Shown here: positions 42,181-51,622 of the stretch, in pieces
How positions within the stretch are numbered: position 1 is the first letter of the stretch
Layout: each line of letters begins with the position of its first letter
Source of the DNA: Zygnema cylindricum
Taxonomy: Eukaryota; Streptophyta; Zygnematophyceae; Zygnematales; Zygnemataceae
Length of the DNA: 64,000 nt
Assembly: GCA_037447655.1 (NCBI GenBank)
Contig: JBBHKE010003302.1
Coordinates: 1 to 64,000, forward strand
Reading direction: 5' to 3'
Program-made: the position numbers and the translations under genes
The notes under the pieces: generated by a model
What the model saw: only the letters and a program-made list of their open reading frames with translations
Database searches by the model: none
Told to the model about the DNA's origin: nothing

Positions 42181-44260
42181 TGTTGTTTTTGGAAACCTTT
42201 AGTCCTCTATTTATCTCACTGTTATACTGCCATGCTGCGCTTAGTTTGACATCGTAGCTGGAAACCTGTAATCCTCTCTATATTTCGTTGTTTTGCTGCT
42301 ATGCTGCGCAGCTCTAATATCACAGCTGCGCTGGTGGAACACCGCAGCTATAGCAGCTTGAGTGAATAGCTGCGCTGCTCTAAAACATCACAGCTGCGGT
42401 GGTAGAGCGCCGCAGCCATAGCAGTTTGTGTGAATGATGAATTGTCGTAGACAAGATTTAGTGTTCTATGTAACTCCAAAGAGAGTACACAGACTTGGTA
42501 CACCTCAGGCACACGGGTCGGTCCGTGAGGGAGTTAAGTGTAGAAATTGATGGTTCTTTTTAAGTATTTTCTAGGTCTAAATTAAAATACAAAAAGAAGC
42601 CGAGGCAGTCTATCTCTAACTTCTCTCTCCAAACTCCCACACTTGTCGCAGACACTGGGGAGTTGGAGTGGAAGCTATAGCCAGGGCTACCTTGGCTATC
42701 TAGAGGTTTACGGGAAATGGATTAGTTTATATACCGATAAGTAGTTTATTTACAAAAAAGGATAGATGTCGGAACCGGGATTTTATCTTGGTACCTGCGG
42801 AAAGAAAAGTAGGCGGTAGCCGGTAGTCGTAGCCGTTAAGTCTAAGACTAATGATGTATGATATAGGGTTTGATATTTATTTGAATATTATTACGCAGGA
42901 TAATTCATTTAACTACAACTGTTTACGAGATACATAGATCCAATTATGTAAAAGTACGGATTACGATATATGTAAGAAACTAGTACCGCGCATTTATTTC
43001 TTTAACGAAACAAATACCGCACATGTATTTATTACGGCTACGATTGAAATCTGCATTCAATCGGACGGCCGAAAGAAAGCCGAGATCGCGAAAGAGAATC
43101 TCAGCGGTTTGTGGTCATCGCCACATTGGATGACACGTGGCAAAATTACGTTGGATCGCGGCATCCCGGGGATTACGAGACCGAACCCAAATATGACATG
43201 TGTTGACTTTTAGGCCATATCGTACAGTTTTTGTACATAAAGTACACCGACAGATGTACTTTTATGTACGGAAGTGTGATATGATTGGTTTCGTACATCA
43301 GTAGATAGAGTTTGTGAGAGAGATAAGACTTAGAAAAAATGGTAGATAGGACCCTCTCTCCCGGAGAGGTTCTGTACAAAAGGTCAACTTTGACCCTCCA
43401 TAACTTACTTCTCAGGGGAGCAAATTCAGAGATTCTTTTTTGCTATCGACTCAAGGGAGTCTTGCGTTCACAAAGGTGAAGGTGGTCAGAGTTTTTGTTT
43501 CCCAGGGTGGTGGTTATTCGTGCTGAAAGACAAAGGGGTCAGGGTTATCCTAGAGGCTTTGTGTGAGCTGCTTACTTTGAGGTCCTATGGAGGTCTCAGA
43601 GTTGCATTAAGGTTGTTTTATCTGGACGACGAAGTACAGATTCATTTGGGGACCGGATTTACACGTGGAGGTTCATATTCATTGGGGAACGAATGCGTGG
43701 ACGGCGGATGGAGTTTGTCGTCATTCTTGGAAGAGAAATGTTGATTGCGCCGTCATTTCGGTGAACGAACTTTTGTTGCGCACTTTAGCGGCGGCTAGAG
43801 TTAAAAGATTGATGTAAATACTTTGTACGGCAGACGGTGAAGGTTTAGTTTGGTAAAGATTTAGTGTACCGGTGGATCATGGTAATTGTGGTACGGTTAA
43901 GATCAGTTGTAGGCTCACTTGTATATGTAGGACTTATAATATTTTGGAAGCTAGGATTTCCTTGTATGAAAACTACGAAGCAATTTTTGGGGTTTTTGAA
44001 TTGTAAGATCATTGTGATCTTTAGGCAAAACTTTGTGAAATTCTGCATGTGTTTTCTTTGGTGTATTTTCTTTATTGTGACAAATTTGCAGACCTAGTGT
44101 GTGTCTGGTTTGCTTGGGATTTCATTGTGAAGTTGGTCATTTGTGGGTATTCGTGAGAGTTTCCTCTTTGTACTTTGATTGTGATTATGGCAACTGTTGT
44201 TGCTGCTGCTGTTGCTGCTTCTTCTTCTTCTTCAAGGGCACCAGCTGCCTCAAATAAACA
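42181..44260 (+). repeat. Copia B 3' LTR, interrupted by a solo LTR
   Basis: LTR sequence at 42181-42538 and 43612-44260 (one TTAAG belongs to the target), together about 1007 bp, matches 36965-38006. It ends CAAATAAACA. The terminal ATG (44187) and Ala/Ser-rich leader are conserved here too. Confidence 0.93.
42539..43606 (+). mobile_element. Solo LTR of the C3-type copia family
   Basis: 1068 bp, TGTAGAAATTGATGG to CAGAGTTGCA, with the perfect duplication TTAAG (42534-42538 and 43607-43611). It inserted in the copia B 3' LTR. The last 20 bases encode MEVSEL in the usual phase. The GTAC palindrome is at 43233-43269. CACGTGGC is near 43135. Confidence 0.94.
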
Positions 44261-44265
44261 TATGT

Positions 44266-44499
44266 CACCCAAACACCAACAAAACTGCTTGCCACCGCCC
44301 ATACATCGCCAAAGAGATATAGCAATTCCGTATTTCTAAGCGGTGGGAAAAGGAATACCAGGAAATATTATCACCAGTATCCACACTTCGATGGGAAGTG
44401 GATCAATCATTCTCAATTTTTTTTACCAACGAAATGACTTCCAAGCCTCAGTCGGAATCTTCGGAGGTTCAACCCAAGAGACAAAAACTCAATCGATAG
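44266..44499 (+). pseudogene. Gypsy spacer before the methyltransferase
   Basis: Continues 36959 with one TATGT. The joined frame reads VSKCYLVYVTQTPTKLLATA and continues as FDGKWINHSQFFLPTK before a TGA. No motif is recognised. Confidence 0.5.
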
Positions 44500-45459
44500 G
44501 TGGTGTCATTATTAGTTCCGGAATCCGGACTACGGATACTATCACTTTTCTCTGGAATCAGCTCGGACCTAAAAGTTGTCTTGAATGCAGGATATAAGGT
44601 GGAGTCTTATATTGTCGTGGGAATCTCACCCGATGCCCGGGCTGTTAGTGAGCATCGAGTACAACAGCTTCACCAACTGTATCCCCAACACCTTCCCGTG
44701 TTCGTAATCTGTAAAGCTCACCGAAGTCTGCCCCAAAATGTTGAAAACATCCTGGCACCACATTTAGCCATGCTCAAGAGAGTAGATCCGGTAGTAGCAG
44801 GATGGCCGTGTCAGGGATACTCTCTAGCAGGGAAAGGTAAGGGACGTCAAGACAGCCGAAGCCGAAATTTCTTTCAAATGATCAAATTAGTTCCCTGGCT
44901 GCAGCAACTTCAAGATACGCCCTGTGGGGTACATCTTGGAGAATGTCCACCCTGAAGACAATAAAAGAAAACATGTCGCCAATAGCTGGAATCAAGTTTT
45001 GTAGGTTCTAGGGGTTCCACTTGTTTTCGATGCACCACAAATGGGATTAAGAGCTCACTGAGTAAGGGCTTACTGGACTAATCTAATCCCATTTTCCAAC
45101 CTCCACCAACTCTTATAGAACCACAAAACAGATCCCCATATCACTCTACAATAGATTCTTGGACCAGGGTGGATGGCCACTCACATGACAAAGGTTGATC
45201 GTCTCCCATTCTTTTGGTGCAACAACCCAGGGGCCCCACAGCGAGCCCTGCCAACTCGGGTTTCCTTCCCCAATAGCCATGCATATCGAAAAGGAGTGGC
45301 AGGGATGATATTTGACAGCTGGAGCTTGGACAACTCTGACGATCGAGGAATGAGAACAGGCAATGGGATTCCAATCTATAACAACGGCTGCACCAAGTAT
45401 TTTAGATCTTCAAAGGTGCAACCTACTCGGACAGAGCATGGATATGAATGCGGTCTCAT
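44500..45459 (+). pseudogene. Retrotransposon-borne C5 DNA methyltransferase
   Basis: Would methylate cytosine C5 in DNA using S-adenosylmethionine. Motif I reads LRILSLFSGI (44530-44559), the SAM-binding loop. Motif IV reads VVAGWPCQGYSLAGKGKG, with the catalytic Cys in PCQ (44806-44814). After a +1 shift, motif VI reads YILENVHPED (ENV at 44939-44947). A VFDAPQMGLRAH-stop-VRAYWTNL block (about 45020-45085) follows, then ALPTRVSFPNSHAYRKG (about 45247-45297), and near the end EE-stop-EQAMGFQS and NLLGQSMDMNAVS (about 45346-45456). The motif order I-IV-VI-X is not permuted, unlike plant DRM enzymes. About 320 codons with no accessory domain. It lies between protease and reverse transcriptase in the same sense. 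At least two frameshifts and several stops (two fit CGA to TGA) show this copy is dead. The subfamily is not resolved. Confidence 0.9.
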
Positions 45460-45839
45460 AGGTGTTAAAACATTCCCTTTCCCAATCTCCTCAGATAAAG
45501 GCTAGTAACCTTCAAGCTCCAAAAGTGTTAGCGAGTAGGCCACTGTGCAGCTTGAGGGGGGGAGAGAAGAAAAGAGAAAAATTCACAAATTCCATCCAGT
45601 GGGGGGGAGCGGAGGCTCGGAAAGAGACAACTTAGCGGAAGTTGTCAGTAGTGGTGTCCTAAACAGAGGGGGAGACATAGACCCACAAGTAGGACCGGAA
45701 TTTGATATCACCAGGTGGGGCCGACCAGCGGAAGCATGGGCAGCAGTAGAGCCATGAAAAATGGATTGGACCTTAGGGGAGCAGTTAGACCACCAGCAGA
45801 AGGCCCAACTCTCAGAATTACTTGCAAAAAACAAAGGTG
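45460..45839 (+). pseudogene. Linker between methyltransferase and reverse transcriptase
   Basis: Contains a GGREEKRKIHKFHPV stretch and frames rich in Gly, Ser and Glu. The equivalent, inverted, segment is at about 62270-62590 and shares the G-rich run and the linker position before the reverse transcriptase. It has no catalytic motif. Confidence 0.5.
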
Positions 45840-46780
45840 TGATTTCTTGACAGACACGGATGTAGGCATCTATAAAAAGACTCCTTTCAGAATAGACTTA
45901 ATAGACAAGACAGCAACTATTTGGCAGAAGCAGTACCCTCTCAGTTTTAAAAAGATAGAGTTCATTACAGCCAAAGTCAAAACCTTGGTAGATGCCGGAT
46001 TGGTGAAAGAGAGTACGAGACTCCATGGGTTTGCTTCCCCAACAGTTCTCCCTCCCAAGAAAGACTCGTCTGGGAAAATAGTAGATTTCCAGATGTAATG
46101 GGACTTTCGCATGCTGAACACGACCACCATTCCTAGCATATATCATATGCTAACCCCCGAAGAGATTTTCGACTCTCTTGCTGGGGCCACAATTTACTCT
46201 ACCTTTGACATAAAATGGTTTCACCAAATTGATATGGAACCTAAATATCGGGAGATAATAACATTTTGGGCAGGTTTTAGGTTGTATAAGTGGTTTTATA
46301 TGCCATTTGGATTGAAAAACGCACTTGCAAAGTTCCAGCGAGCAATGGACAAAGCTCTGTGAGAAATTGACTACGCCAGATGCTAGATCAACAATGTTAT
46401 TATTTTCTCAAAAACATTTGAAAAGCACTTGGAGCACACACAGGTTGTCCTCCAGCTCCTTCAAGCAACGAGCTTGAAATGTCACCCGGGCAAAGGTATT
46501 TTTGGAGTTCAAAAAATAGTTTACCTGGGACATGAAGTTAAACCCGGACAGTGGGTCCCCACATGGTCAAGGTAGCCGCCCTTGACGCTCTCCCTCCACC
46601 TCAAGACATCTCAGCCCTCCGTACCTTTTTGGGTTTCGCTAATTTCTATCGCTACTTCATCCCCGAGTTCAACATTCAAGCTCAACCCTTAAATCAGTAA
46701 CTACAAAAGGACCAAGAGTGGCACTAGGCCGAGGAACAGCAGATATCTTTCAAGTTTTGAAGGATGCCCTGAAGTAGCAC
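45840..46780 (+). pseudogene. Gypsy reverse transcriptase
   Basis: Blocks in order: TDTDVGIYKKTPFRIDLIDK (about 45855-45910), VDAGLVKEST, FASPTVLPPKKD (about 46030-46065), the WDFRMLNTTTIPSIYHML start (about 46101), IYSTFDIKW with one codon less than the other copy, FYMPFGLKNALAKFQRAMDK and VYLGHEVKPG. The catalytic YIDD is changed to stop-I-N-N (46384-46395), as in the copy at 55826. Tether motifs LRTFLGFANFYRYFI-like follow in shifted frames. Several stops, so inactive. Confidence 0.92.
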
Positions 46781-47345
46781 CGCTTACTTTGGATGCCCGA
46801 TCATCAGAAACCTTTCCTCCTTTACAGCGATTCGAGCAGGTTTAGATTGGGGGCAGTTTTTGCACAAATAGATGATGTACGGGCAGAATATGTGGTTGCT
46901 TACGCCAGCAGGAGCAATAACCGAGCGGAAGGGAATTATAGCAATTACCATGGAGAGCTCCTCGCAGTTGTTTGGGTGATACAGCATTTCCAGCCCTATT
47001 TATACGGGATCCATTTCACCTTTATTACGGACCATCTACCCTTGAAATGGATCATGGAGAACAGTAAGTTAACCGACAAACTCGCTATATGGGTTCAAAT
47101 CTTGCAGGAATATGATTTATGTATCATCCACCAGGTAGGGGAAATCCATAGGAATGGCGACGGACTTAGCCAAATTCCCGATCCCTCCAATCTGGATTCT
47201 ACCAGGGCTACGCACGATGAGGATCCACAGATTAGGGAATCATTCGAGCATCTTCTGCCAAAATCTGGCTTCCCCGAGCTGGGGGCGAATTGTCTACTTT
47301 TGCGACAAATATATAGGCGCAGGCCCTAAAAGGAGCCGGACGTAG
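46781..47345 (+). pseudogene. Gypsy RNase H
   Basis: FLLYSDSSRFRLGAVFAQ (about 46814-46868) with the first catalytic Asp, then EYVVAYASRSNNRAEGNYSN, YHGELLAVVW and FTFITDHLPLKW (about 47015-47052), typical of gypsy RNase H. A 178-codon frame (46793-47329) is open. Near-identity with the copy at 56238 ends at 46976. Confidence 0.9.
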
Positions 47346-48672
47346 AGATATCTGAATGACCTTAACTCTCTACAATCCATCCAACAAGGGGCTCGTCTTC
47401 CCCACTTGGCTGGAGTTCAATTGTCTCGAGTGCAAACCCGGATGGCGGTGTATAATCAAGACTGAGGCATACTACTCCGGAAATGTGAGGCATACTACTC
47501 CGGAAATGTGAGGCATACTACTCTGGAAATGGGAGGACGGACGAAGAAAGTGTTTCCTCCTCCCTCACAATCGAGAAACTATGATCACCCATCTCCATCA
47601 GCAATGTGGACACTTTAGGCAAGAGCATACTACCTCTTTGGTTATAGGATCTTATTGGTGGCACGGGCTGCGGACCCAAGTCAACCGAATAATACAAACT
47701 TGCTCCTCTAGGGATAGAGTAAAAGTGACTTTTGACAAAAAGGGCGAAACCAAGCTCCATTCCCTTCCCATCCGAGGAATGTTTTATCGATGGTCTTTGT
47801 ACCTTTTAGGGCTTTTTCCAACTAGCAGACAGGGGAACCACTTCGTGTTGGTCATGATCGAACATTTTTCAAAATGGATAGAGTTGCTGGTTTTTCCCCG
47901 AAAAGAGTCCAAATCAAATAGAGATGTTTTTTTTTAAAGGGTGTTGTCACAATTTGGGGCGCCAACAGAGATTTTAAGAGACGAAGGCTTCGAATTTGTC
48001 AGAGAATTTTTTAACATTTGGGAGAAATGCCTCATAAACCATCGGTTGAATAGTCGTGACCACCCACAAGCGGACGGTTTGGCCGAAAGGTGCGTGCAAA
48101 CAGTTAAGCAGTCTCCACATAAATATGTAGTTAAATAAGATTTGGGAGAGTGGGACCGAAGGGTTCCTTGGATTCCCATGGGATACAGATTCAGCCGCCA
48201 AGCTTCCCTCCACTTCTATAGCCCTTACTTCATTTTATTTGGACGCATCCCATCTTGTTTGGAGCTGCCTTGGCCCAAGCACTTGTCCTTCAGAAATGGA
48301 TGACCAGGGGACTGTCGAAAATTGATCGCCGACAGAGCTAAAATATTCCATTGAGAGATGCCTCTTGCCATGGGGAATTTACGAGCGGCTCAACACTGGG
48401 ATCAACTGTGGTATTCTCAACGCCGGAGCGGAAATTATGTGCCTCGACAAAGGCTATTTATGCCCGAGGACTTTCTGTATAGGATGGAACAGAAAAAAGA
48501 CACGCACGATATTTTTGTCGGGCGGGTAATCTTGAAAGTGGTGGAGGTTTCTAACAAAGGAGTTCTTACTTTAGAGGGGAAGGATGGTTGAAAAATTAAA
48601 GATAATCAAATCAATGTGGCCCCTTGCCATTTTTGGAATTTAGAGGACGAACCAACCTTTACCTAACTTACT
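47346..48672 (+). pseudogene. Gypsy integrase
   Basis: The zinc-binding part HLHQQCGHFRQEHT, YWWHGLR, then CSS-R (about 47590-47715; second Cys altered) leads to the core. The first catalytic Asp region is shifted (RWSLYLLGLFPTS where the sister copy has MAFDLFGPLPTS). ILRDEGFEF (about 47971) and HPQADGLAERC (about 48064) mark the second and third catalytic positions. The C-terminal LTLEGKDG part ends near 48590. Frameshifts (for example in the T-run near 47930) and stops inactivate it. Confidence 0.9.
47464..47532 (+). repeat. 23-bp triplication in integrase
   Basis: Three adjacent copies of a 23-bp unit (GAGGCATACTACTCCGGAAA and three more bases). The sister copy near 56908 has one. It adds 46 bases and shifts the frame. 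Confidence 0.85.
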
Positions 48673-48895
48673 TTGCTGACCCTCTTTCCTGTTCCTCCGC
48701 CTGTAACCTATCCTCCCCGCTTGACACCGTCTTCGTCTGCCATCACTGCATCCAGTGTTGGCATCAATCCTATCTTCCCGCCTCTTAGGAGCCATGCCCT
48801 TAACCCTCAACCACCTGGTTTCGCGGGAGCTGCAAATTGGGAGGGTAATTATTCTATTTTTTAGTCACGGTGGACTAAGAGAGGGGGGGGGGAAT
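48673..48895 (+). other. Gypsy 3' untranslated region and polypurine tract
   Basis: Low-complexity Pro/Ser-coding sequence followed by GACTAAGAGAGGGGGGGGG, a polypurine tract at about 48875-48892 that also occurs before the LTR at 58234. Confidence 0.65.
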
Positions 48896-49180
48896 TGGGA
48901 TATCAACCCTATTCCCAAAACTCACTCCCTTTTTATTGGCCAGATGGGGAAAGGAAGGGGGAGTGGGTATCTTTTTCACCTTCCCATGCATGCATCTTCG
49001 TTTCCGGTCCAATTGTCTCCTATGTTCTGTATGCATGTATACGGTAGAGATGGGGGCAAAAATGGGCATCATTACCATCATGGGAAGCATCCGCATGTGG
49101 GGTCATTTGCAGGACTCATATGCAGACTATTTCTGGCTGCAGGCCTTCCTTTTGTGTTTCCCAAGCAGGCCCGACAGCCG
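48896..49180 (+). repeat. Gypsy 3' LTR remnant
   Basis: Starts TGGGATATCAACCC and follows the LTR start for about 285 bp (shared GGCAT..TAC/CACTATCAT.GGAAGCA block). It is clearly more diverged from 9082 and 58234 than those are from each other, then breaks off. Confidence 0.65.
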
Positions 49181-49758
49181 TCGCTTTATTTCGTTTGAAA
49201 TTTGTGTAAATTATTTTACACGTGCGAATACGTGTTCCAATTTGTTTTTCGAAAATACTTTGTTTTAAATCACATCTTCCATGTGTTTTAAAGAAAAGTT
49301 TGAAGATGACGTTTTTTGGCGTTGCCGTGGGTTGTAGAACACAAGACGACAATATCCTAAATTCGATAATGACACAAAATATACTTCTCATTTTTCTATT
49401 TTTTTGTACGGTTGAAATTTACGCGGTAAGGCTCTAAGTTTTACGAGAAAATGACAGAAAAAAAACCTTACTTAGGCACATGCAGACGCACCCTTAAAAA
49501 CAACATTACAAAAAACAAGATTACGATTCTTGAAGTATCTGGGAGAAAACATCGACCGTCCGATTACATTTTGGTCTTCATGTGCGAAGCAATCGCTCCA
49601 TCCACCCCCGTAATGGTGAACCCACCTTACCTCACAAAGGTGAGTTCACCATTATAGAATCAGTCAATTCACTACACATGGACGATAAACATGTACGTCG
49701 ATGAAAAAGGAAAATTTTCACACCTCCCCAAAGTCACTCGCCTTCGAACAAGGTGACT
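49181..49758. other. Non-coding AT-rich spacer
   Basis: No LTR, pol or recognised coding match. It contains a hairpin at 49611-49654. It may be older host or decayed repeat sequence. Confidence 0.5.
49611..49654. repeat. Inverted repeat (hairpin)
   Basis: TAATGGTGAACCCACCTT pairs with AAGGTGAGTTCACCATTA (16 of 18 positions) around an 8-base loop. It could be a small foldback element. No duplication was found. Confidence 0.7.
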
Positions 49759-49766
49759 GTAAAATC

Positions 49767-50041
49767 CATAGTTCAAAAGTAGGCGTTTTGTGGTAGGCTT
49801 TTGTAGGCGCAAGTTATGTTATGGGCTTTTCATGTGATCTTCTTAGATCACTCTTTTGATTGCTACTTTGATCAGAGACCGTCCAATGATGTTTAATTCT
49901 CTATCAAACGATGTGCAACTCAACCTTGTTACCTTTTTTTTCATTTTGCGACCAATATAATATGGGTCTGAAGGTCATATTTATGTTTTCCGTACAATAT
50001 GCATATTTTACGGGCCTACTTTCACCTACTTTTGAACCATG
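49767..50041. mobile_element. hAT-like MITE, 275 bp
   Basis: Terminal inverted repeats CATAGTTCAAAAGTAGG and CCTACTTTTGAACCATG (16 of 17), flanked by the perfect 8-bp duplication GTAAAATC (49759-49766 and 50042-50049). 8-bp duplications are typical of the hAT superfamily. No coding capacity. Confidence 0.85.
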
Positions 50042-50049
50042 GTAAAATC

Positions 50050-50426
50050 TTTGCCGAAAACAAATGCGTTTTTTTCCTAAAAGTCAGCAGAGTGAAGGTG
50101 ATCTTTGAGGTACATTGACGCGGTACACTTGCGAAGTACACGTACGTAATACACAAGTACGGATCTCTATACGAAAATGGTCGATTTCCAAATCTTTGAC
50201 GATTTTAGAGATTTGATCCTCAACTTACGTGGAGCCACTTAAATCAAAACACGTATGTACAAACTTATTTACAGACGATACGTGATATAACTGAGGCCTT
50301 TGTAATACATAAATTTTGTTGTCCGTACTATTATACAGACCCACGATGTAACCATACCCTTAAACTATAGTTGCAAGTTTAAGGGGACACCGTTCAAATC
50401 AAACACTACAGTACAGTACACCATAG
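50050..50426. other. Unassigned spacer between MITE copies
   Basis: AT-rich with several GTAC tetramers. No coding or repeat match. Confidence 0.4.
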
Positions 50427-50520
50427 CATAGTTCAAAAGTAGGTGAAAGTAGGCCCATACAATATGCCTATTGTATGCAAAACATACTATATGACCTTAA
50501 GACCCATATTGTATTCGGAC
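50427..50520. mobile_element. Truncated second MITE copy
   Basis: CATAGTTCAAAAGTAGGTGA and the following 70 bases match the reverse complement of the right end of the MITE at 49767-50041. The second end is missing. With the first MITE it forms inverted arms of about 90 bp spaced by about 385 bp. Confidence 0.7.
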
Positions 50521-50633
50521 CTGTTCGGACTTTTTCGGACTAATTAAAACATTCAGACCAAAAATTGCACCAATTAAAACATTGGGACCAAAATTTTTTA
50601 TTTTCACCGTCAGATGCGGACGAACGGACGGTC

Positions 50634-51602
50634 ACTAAGTAAGTCATTAAATGAGATTAACAAAATAAAGGCAGCTTTGAATTCCAAGTTTGAAATGAAC
50701 GATTTAGGGGAGGCAAAGTACATTCTCGGAATTCAAGTAGAAAGGGATAGAGATTGGAGAATAATCTATCTAACGCAGCGTGAAGCGATTGGGAACATGC
50801 TTGAAAAGTTTGGCATAGCAGAGGCAAAGGGAAGTGCCACTCCCATGGAATTTAAGCAAAAAGTGTAAGGCACGGAGACCGATGGAGGAGTCGTTTCTGA
50901 TGACACCTTGGAATCGAGGAGGCAAATTCTATGGCTGCCATTCGATATCGTCAGATTGTTGGCAGCCTAATCTACTTCATGAACTGCACACGCCCAGACA
51001 TCGCGGCTGCAGTTGGTACTCTAATCCGGAGTTTACAAAATCCGAGGAGATCGGATAGGGAGGCAGCAAAGAGGGTCCTTCAATATCTTGCAGGGACACG
51101 GAATCTACAACTTGCTCTCGGTGGAGATGAAGTTAAAATTCAGACTTGGAGCGATGCGAGTTACGAACACATGCCAAGCCGCCGCTCCACTATCGGATTC
51201 ATTCTGAAGATTGGAAATCGAACATGCTGCTAGAGCAGCAAACTTCAAAAAGTCACAGCTCAGTCTACAATGGAGGGTGAATACATGGCAGCCAGCTCAA
51301 CTATCAAGGAGTTACTTTGGGTAAAGTCTCTCCTTCAAGAACTTCATTTCATGCAATCTAGACCTGAAATAGTGTGGTGTGACAACCAGGCACCTATAGC
51401 GATTGCATCTAACCTAAGTCATCACTTCAAAAGCAAGCACATTGATATCAAGCTACATTTTGTCTGAGAGAAGGTGATAAACAAAATTTTAAAGCTTAGT
51501 TATTTGCCAGATGAGATGATGGTAGCAGATATGATGACTAAGCCTTTACCTGCACCTAAATTGAAGTTTTGTAGAGAGGCATGCGGATTTAGTGACTGAT
51601 AG
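50634..51602 (+). pseudogene. Copia B reverse transcriptase/RNase H end, duplicate
   Basis: Starts just after the YVDN position, at LSKSLNEINKIKAALNSKFE. All following blocks and stops equal those of 41192-42160, including CDNQAPIAI. It has no upstream coding part, so it is a fragment. Confidence 0.93.
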
Positions 51603-51622
51603 AGTGTAAAGGTTTAAGGGAG

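Larger units (their letters stand above)
36965..44260 (+). mobile_element. Ty1/copia element B, full-length, with nested solo LTR
   Basis: LTRs at 36965-38006 and 42181-44260 (the latter lengthened by a solo LTR at 42539-43606) enclose gag, protease, integrase, reverse transcriptase and RNase H. Ends are TG and CA, with the perfect duplication TATGT (36960-36964 and 44261-44265). It is a different subfamily from C1-C3, with LTRs rich in GCTGCGC. Coding damage is modest: one frameshift in gag, about five stops and two altered active sites. Part of it (41192 onward) is duplicated at 50634. Confidence 0.95.
9082..49180 (+). mobile_element. Giant Ty3/gypsy element with DNA methyltransferase, four insertions
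   Basis: The parts in order are: 5' LTR (9082-10612, itself rearranged), gag (10729-11475 and 18681-21502), linker, protease (about 36450-36813), C5 DNA methyltransferase (44500-45459), reverse transcriptase, RNase H, integrase (to about 48600) and a 3' LTR remnant (48896-49180). Own sequence amounts to roughly 11-12 kb. The gag, pol and methyltransferase pieces rejoin when the insertions at 11476-18680, 20422-20650, 22024-35919 and 36965-44260 are removed with one copy of each target duplication. All genes are broken by stops and frameshifts. The 3' LTR is clearly more diverged than the 5' LTR is from the LTR at 58234, so the 3' third may have been exchanged with a relative. Confidence 0.8.

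Noticed and set aside
36965-44260. Tandem copia B (LTR, body, LTR, second body start)
   Set aside because: The sequence after 43607 looked like a second internal start, but it is the rest of the 3' LTR. The target duplications TATGT and TTAAG show one element with a solo LTR nested in its 3' LTR.
44500-45459. Host DNA methyltransferase gene
   Set aside because: It lies in line between gypsy protease and reverse transcriptase, with no introns or host domains, and the element joins on both sides once copia B is removed.
45141-45834. Minus-strand frames opposite the methyltransferase end and linker
   Set aside because: Shadow frames. The plus strand has the recognisable motifs.
35920-48895. 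Endogenous pararetrovirus (caulimovirus-like) instead of gypsy
   Set aside because: An integrase with zinc site and DDE core, LTRs and a polypurine tract are present, and no movement protein region is seen.
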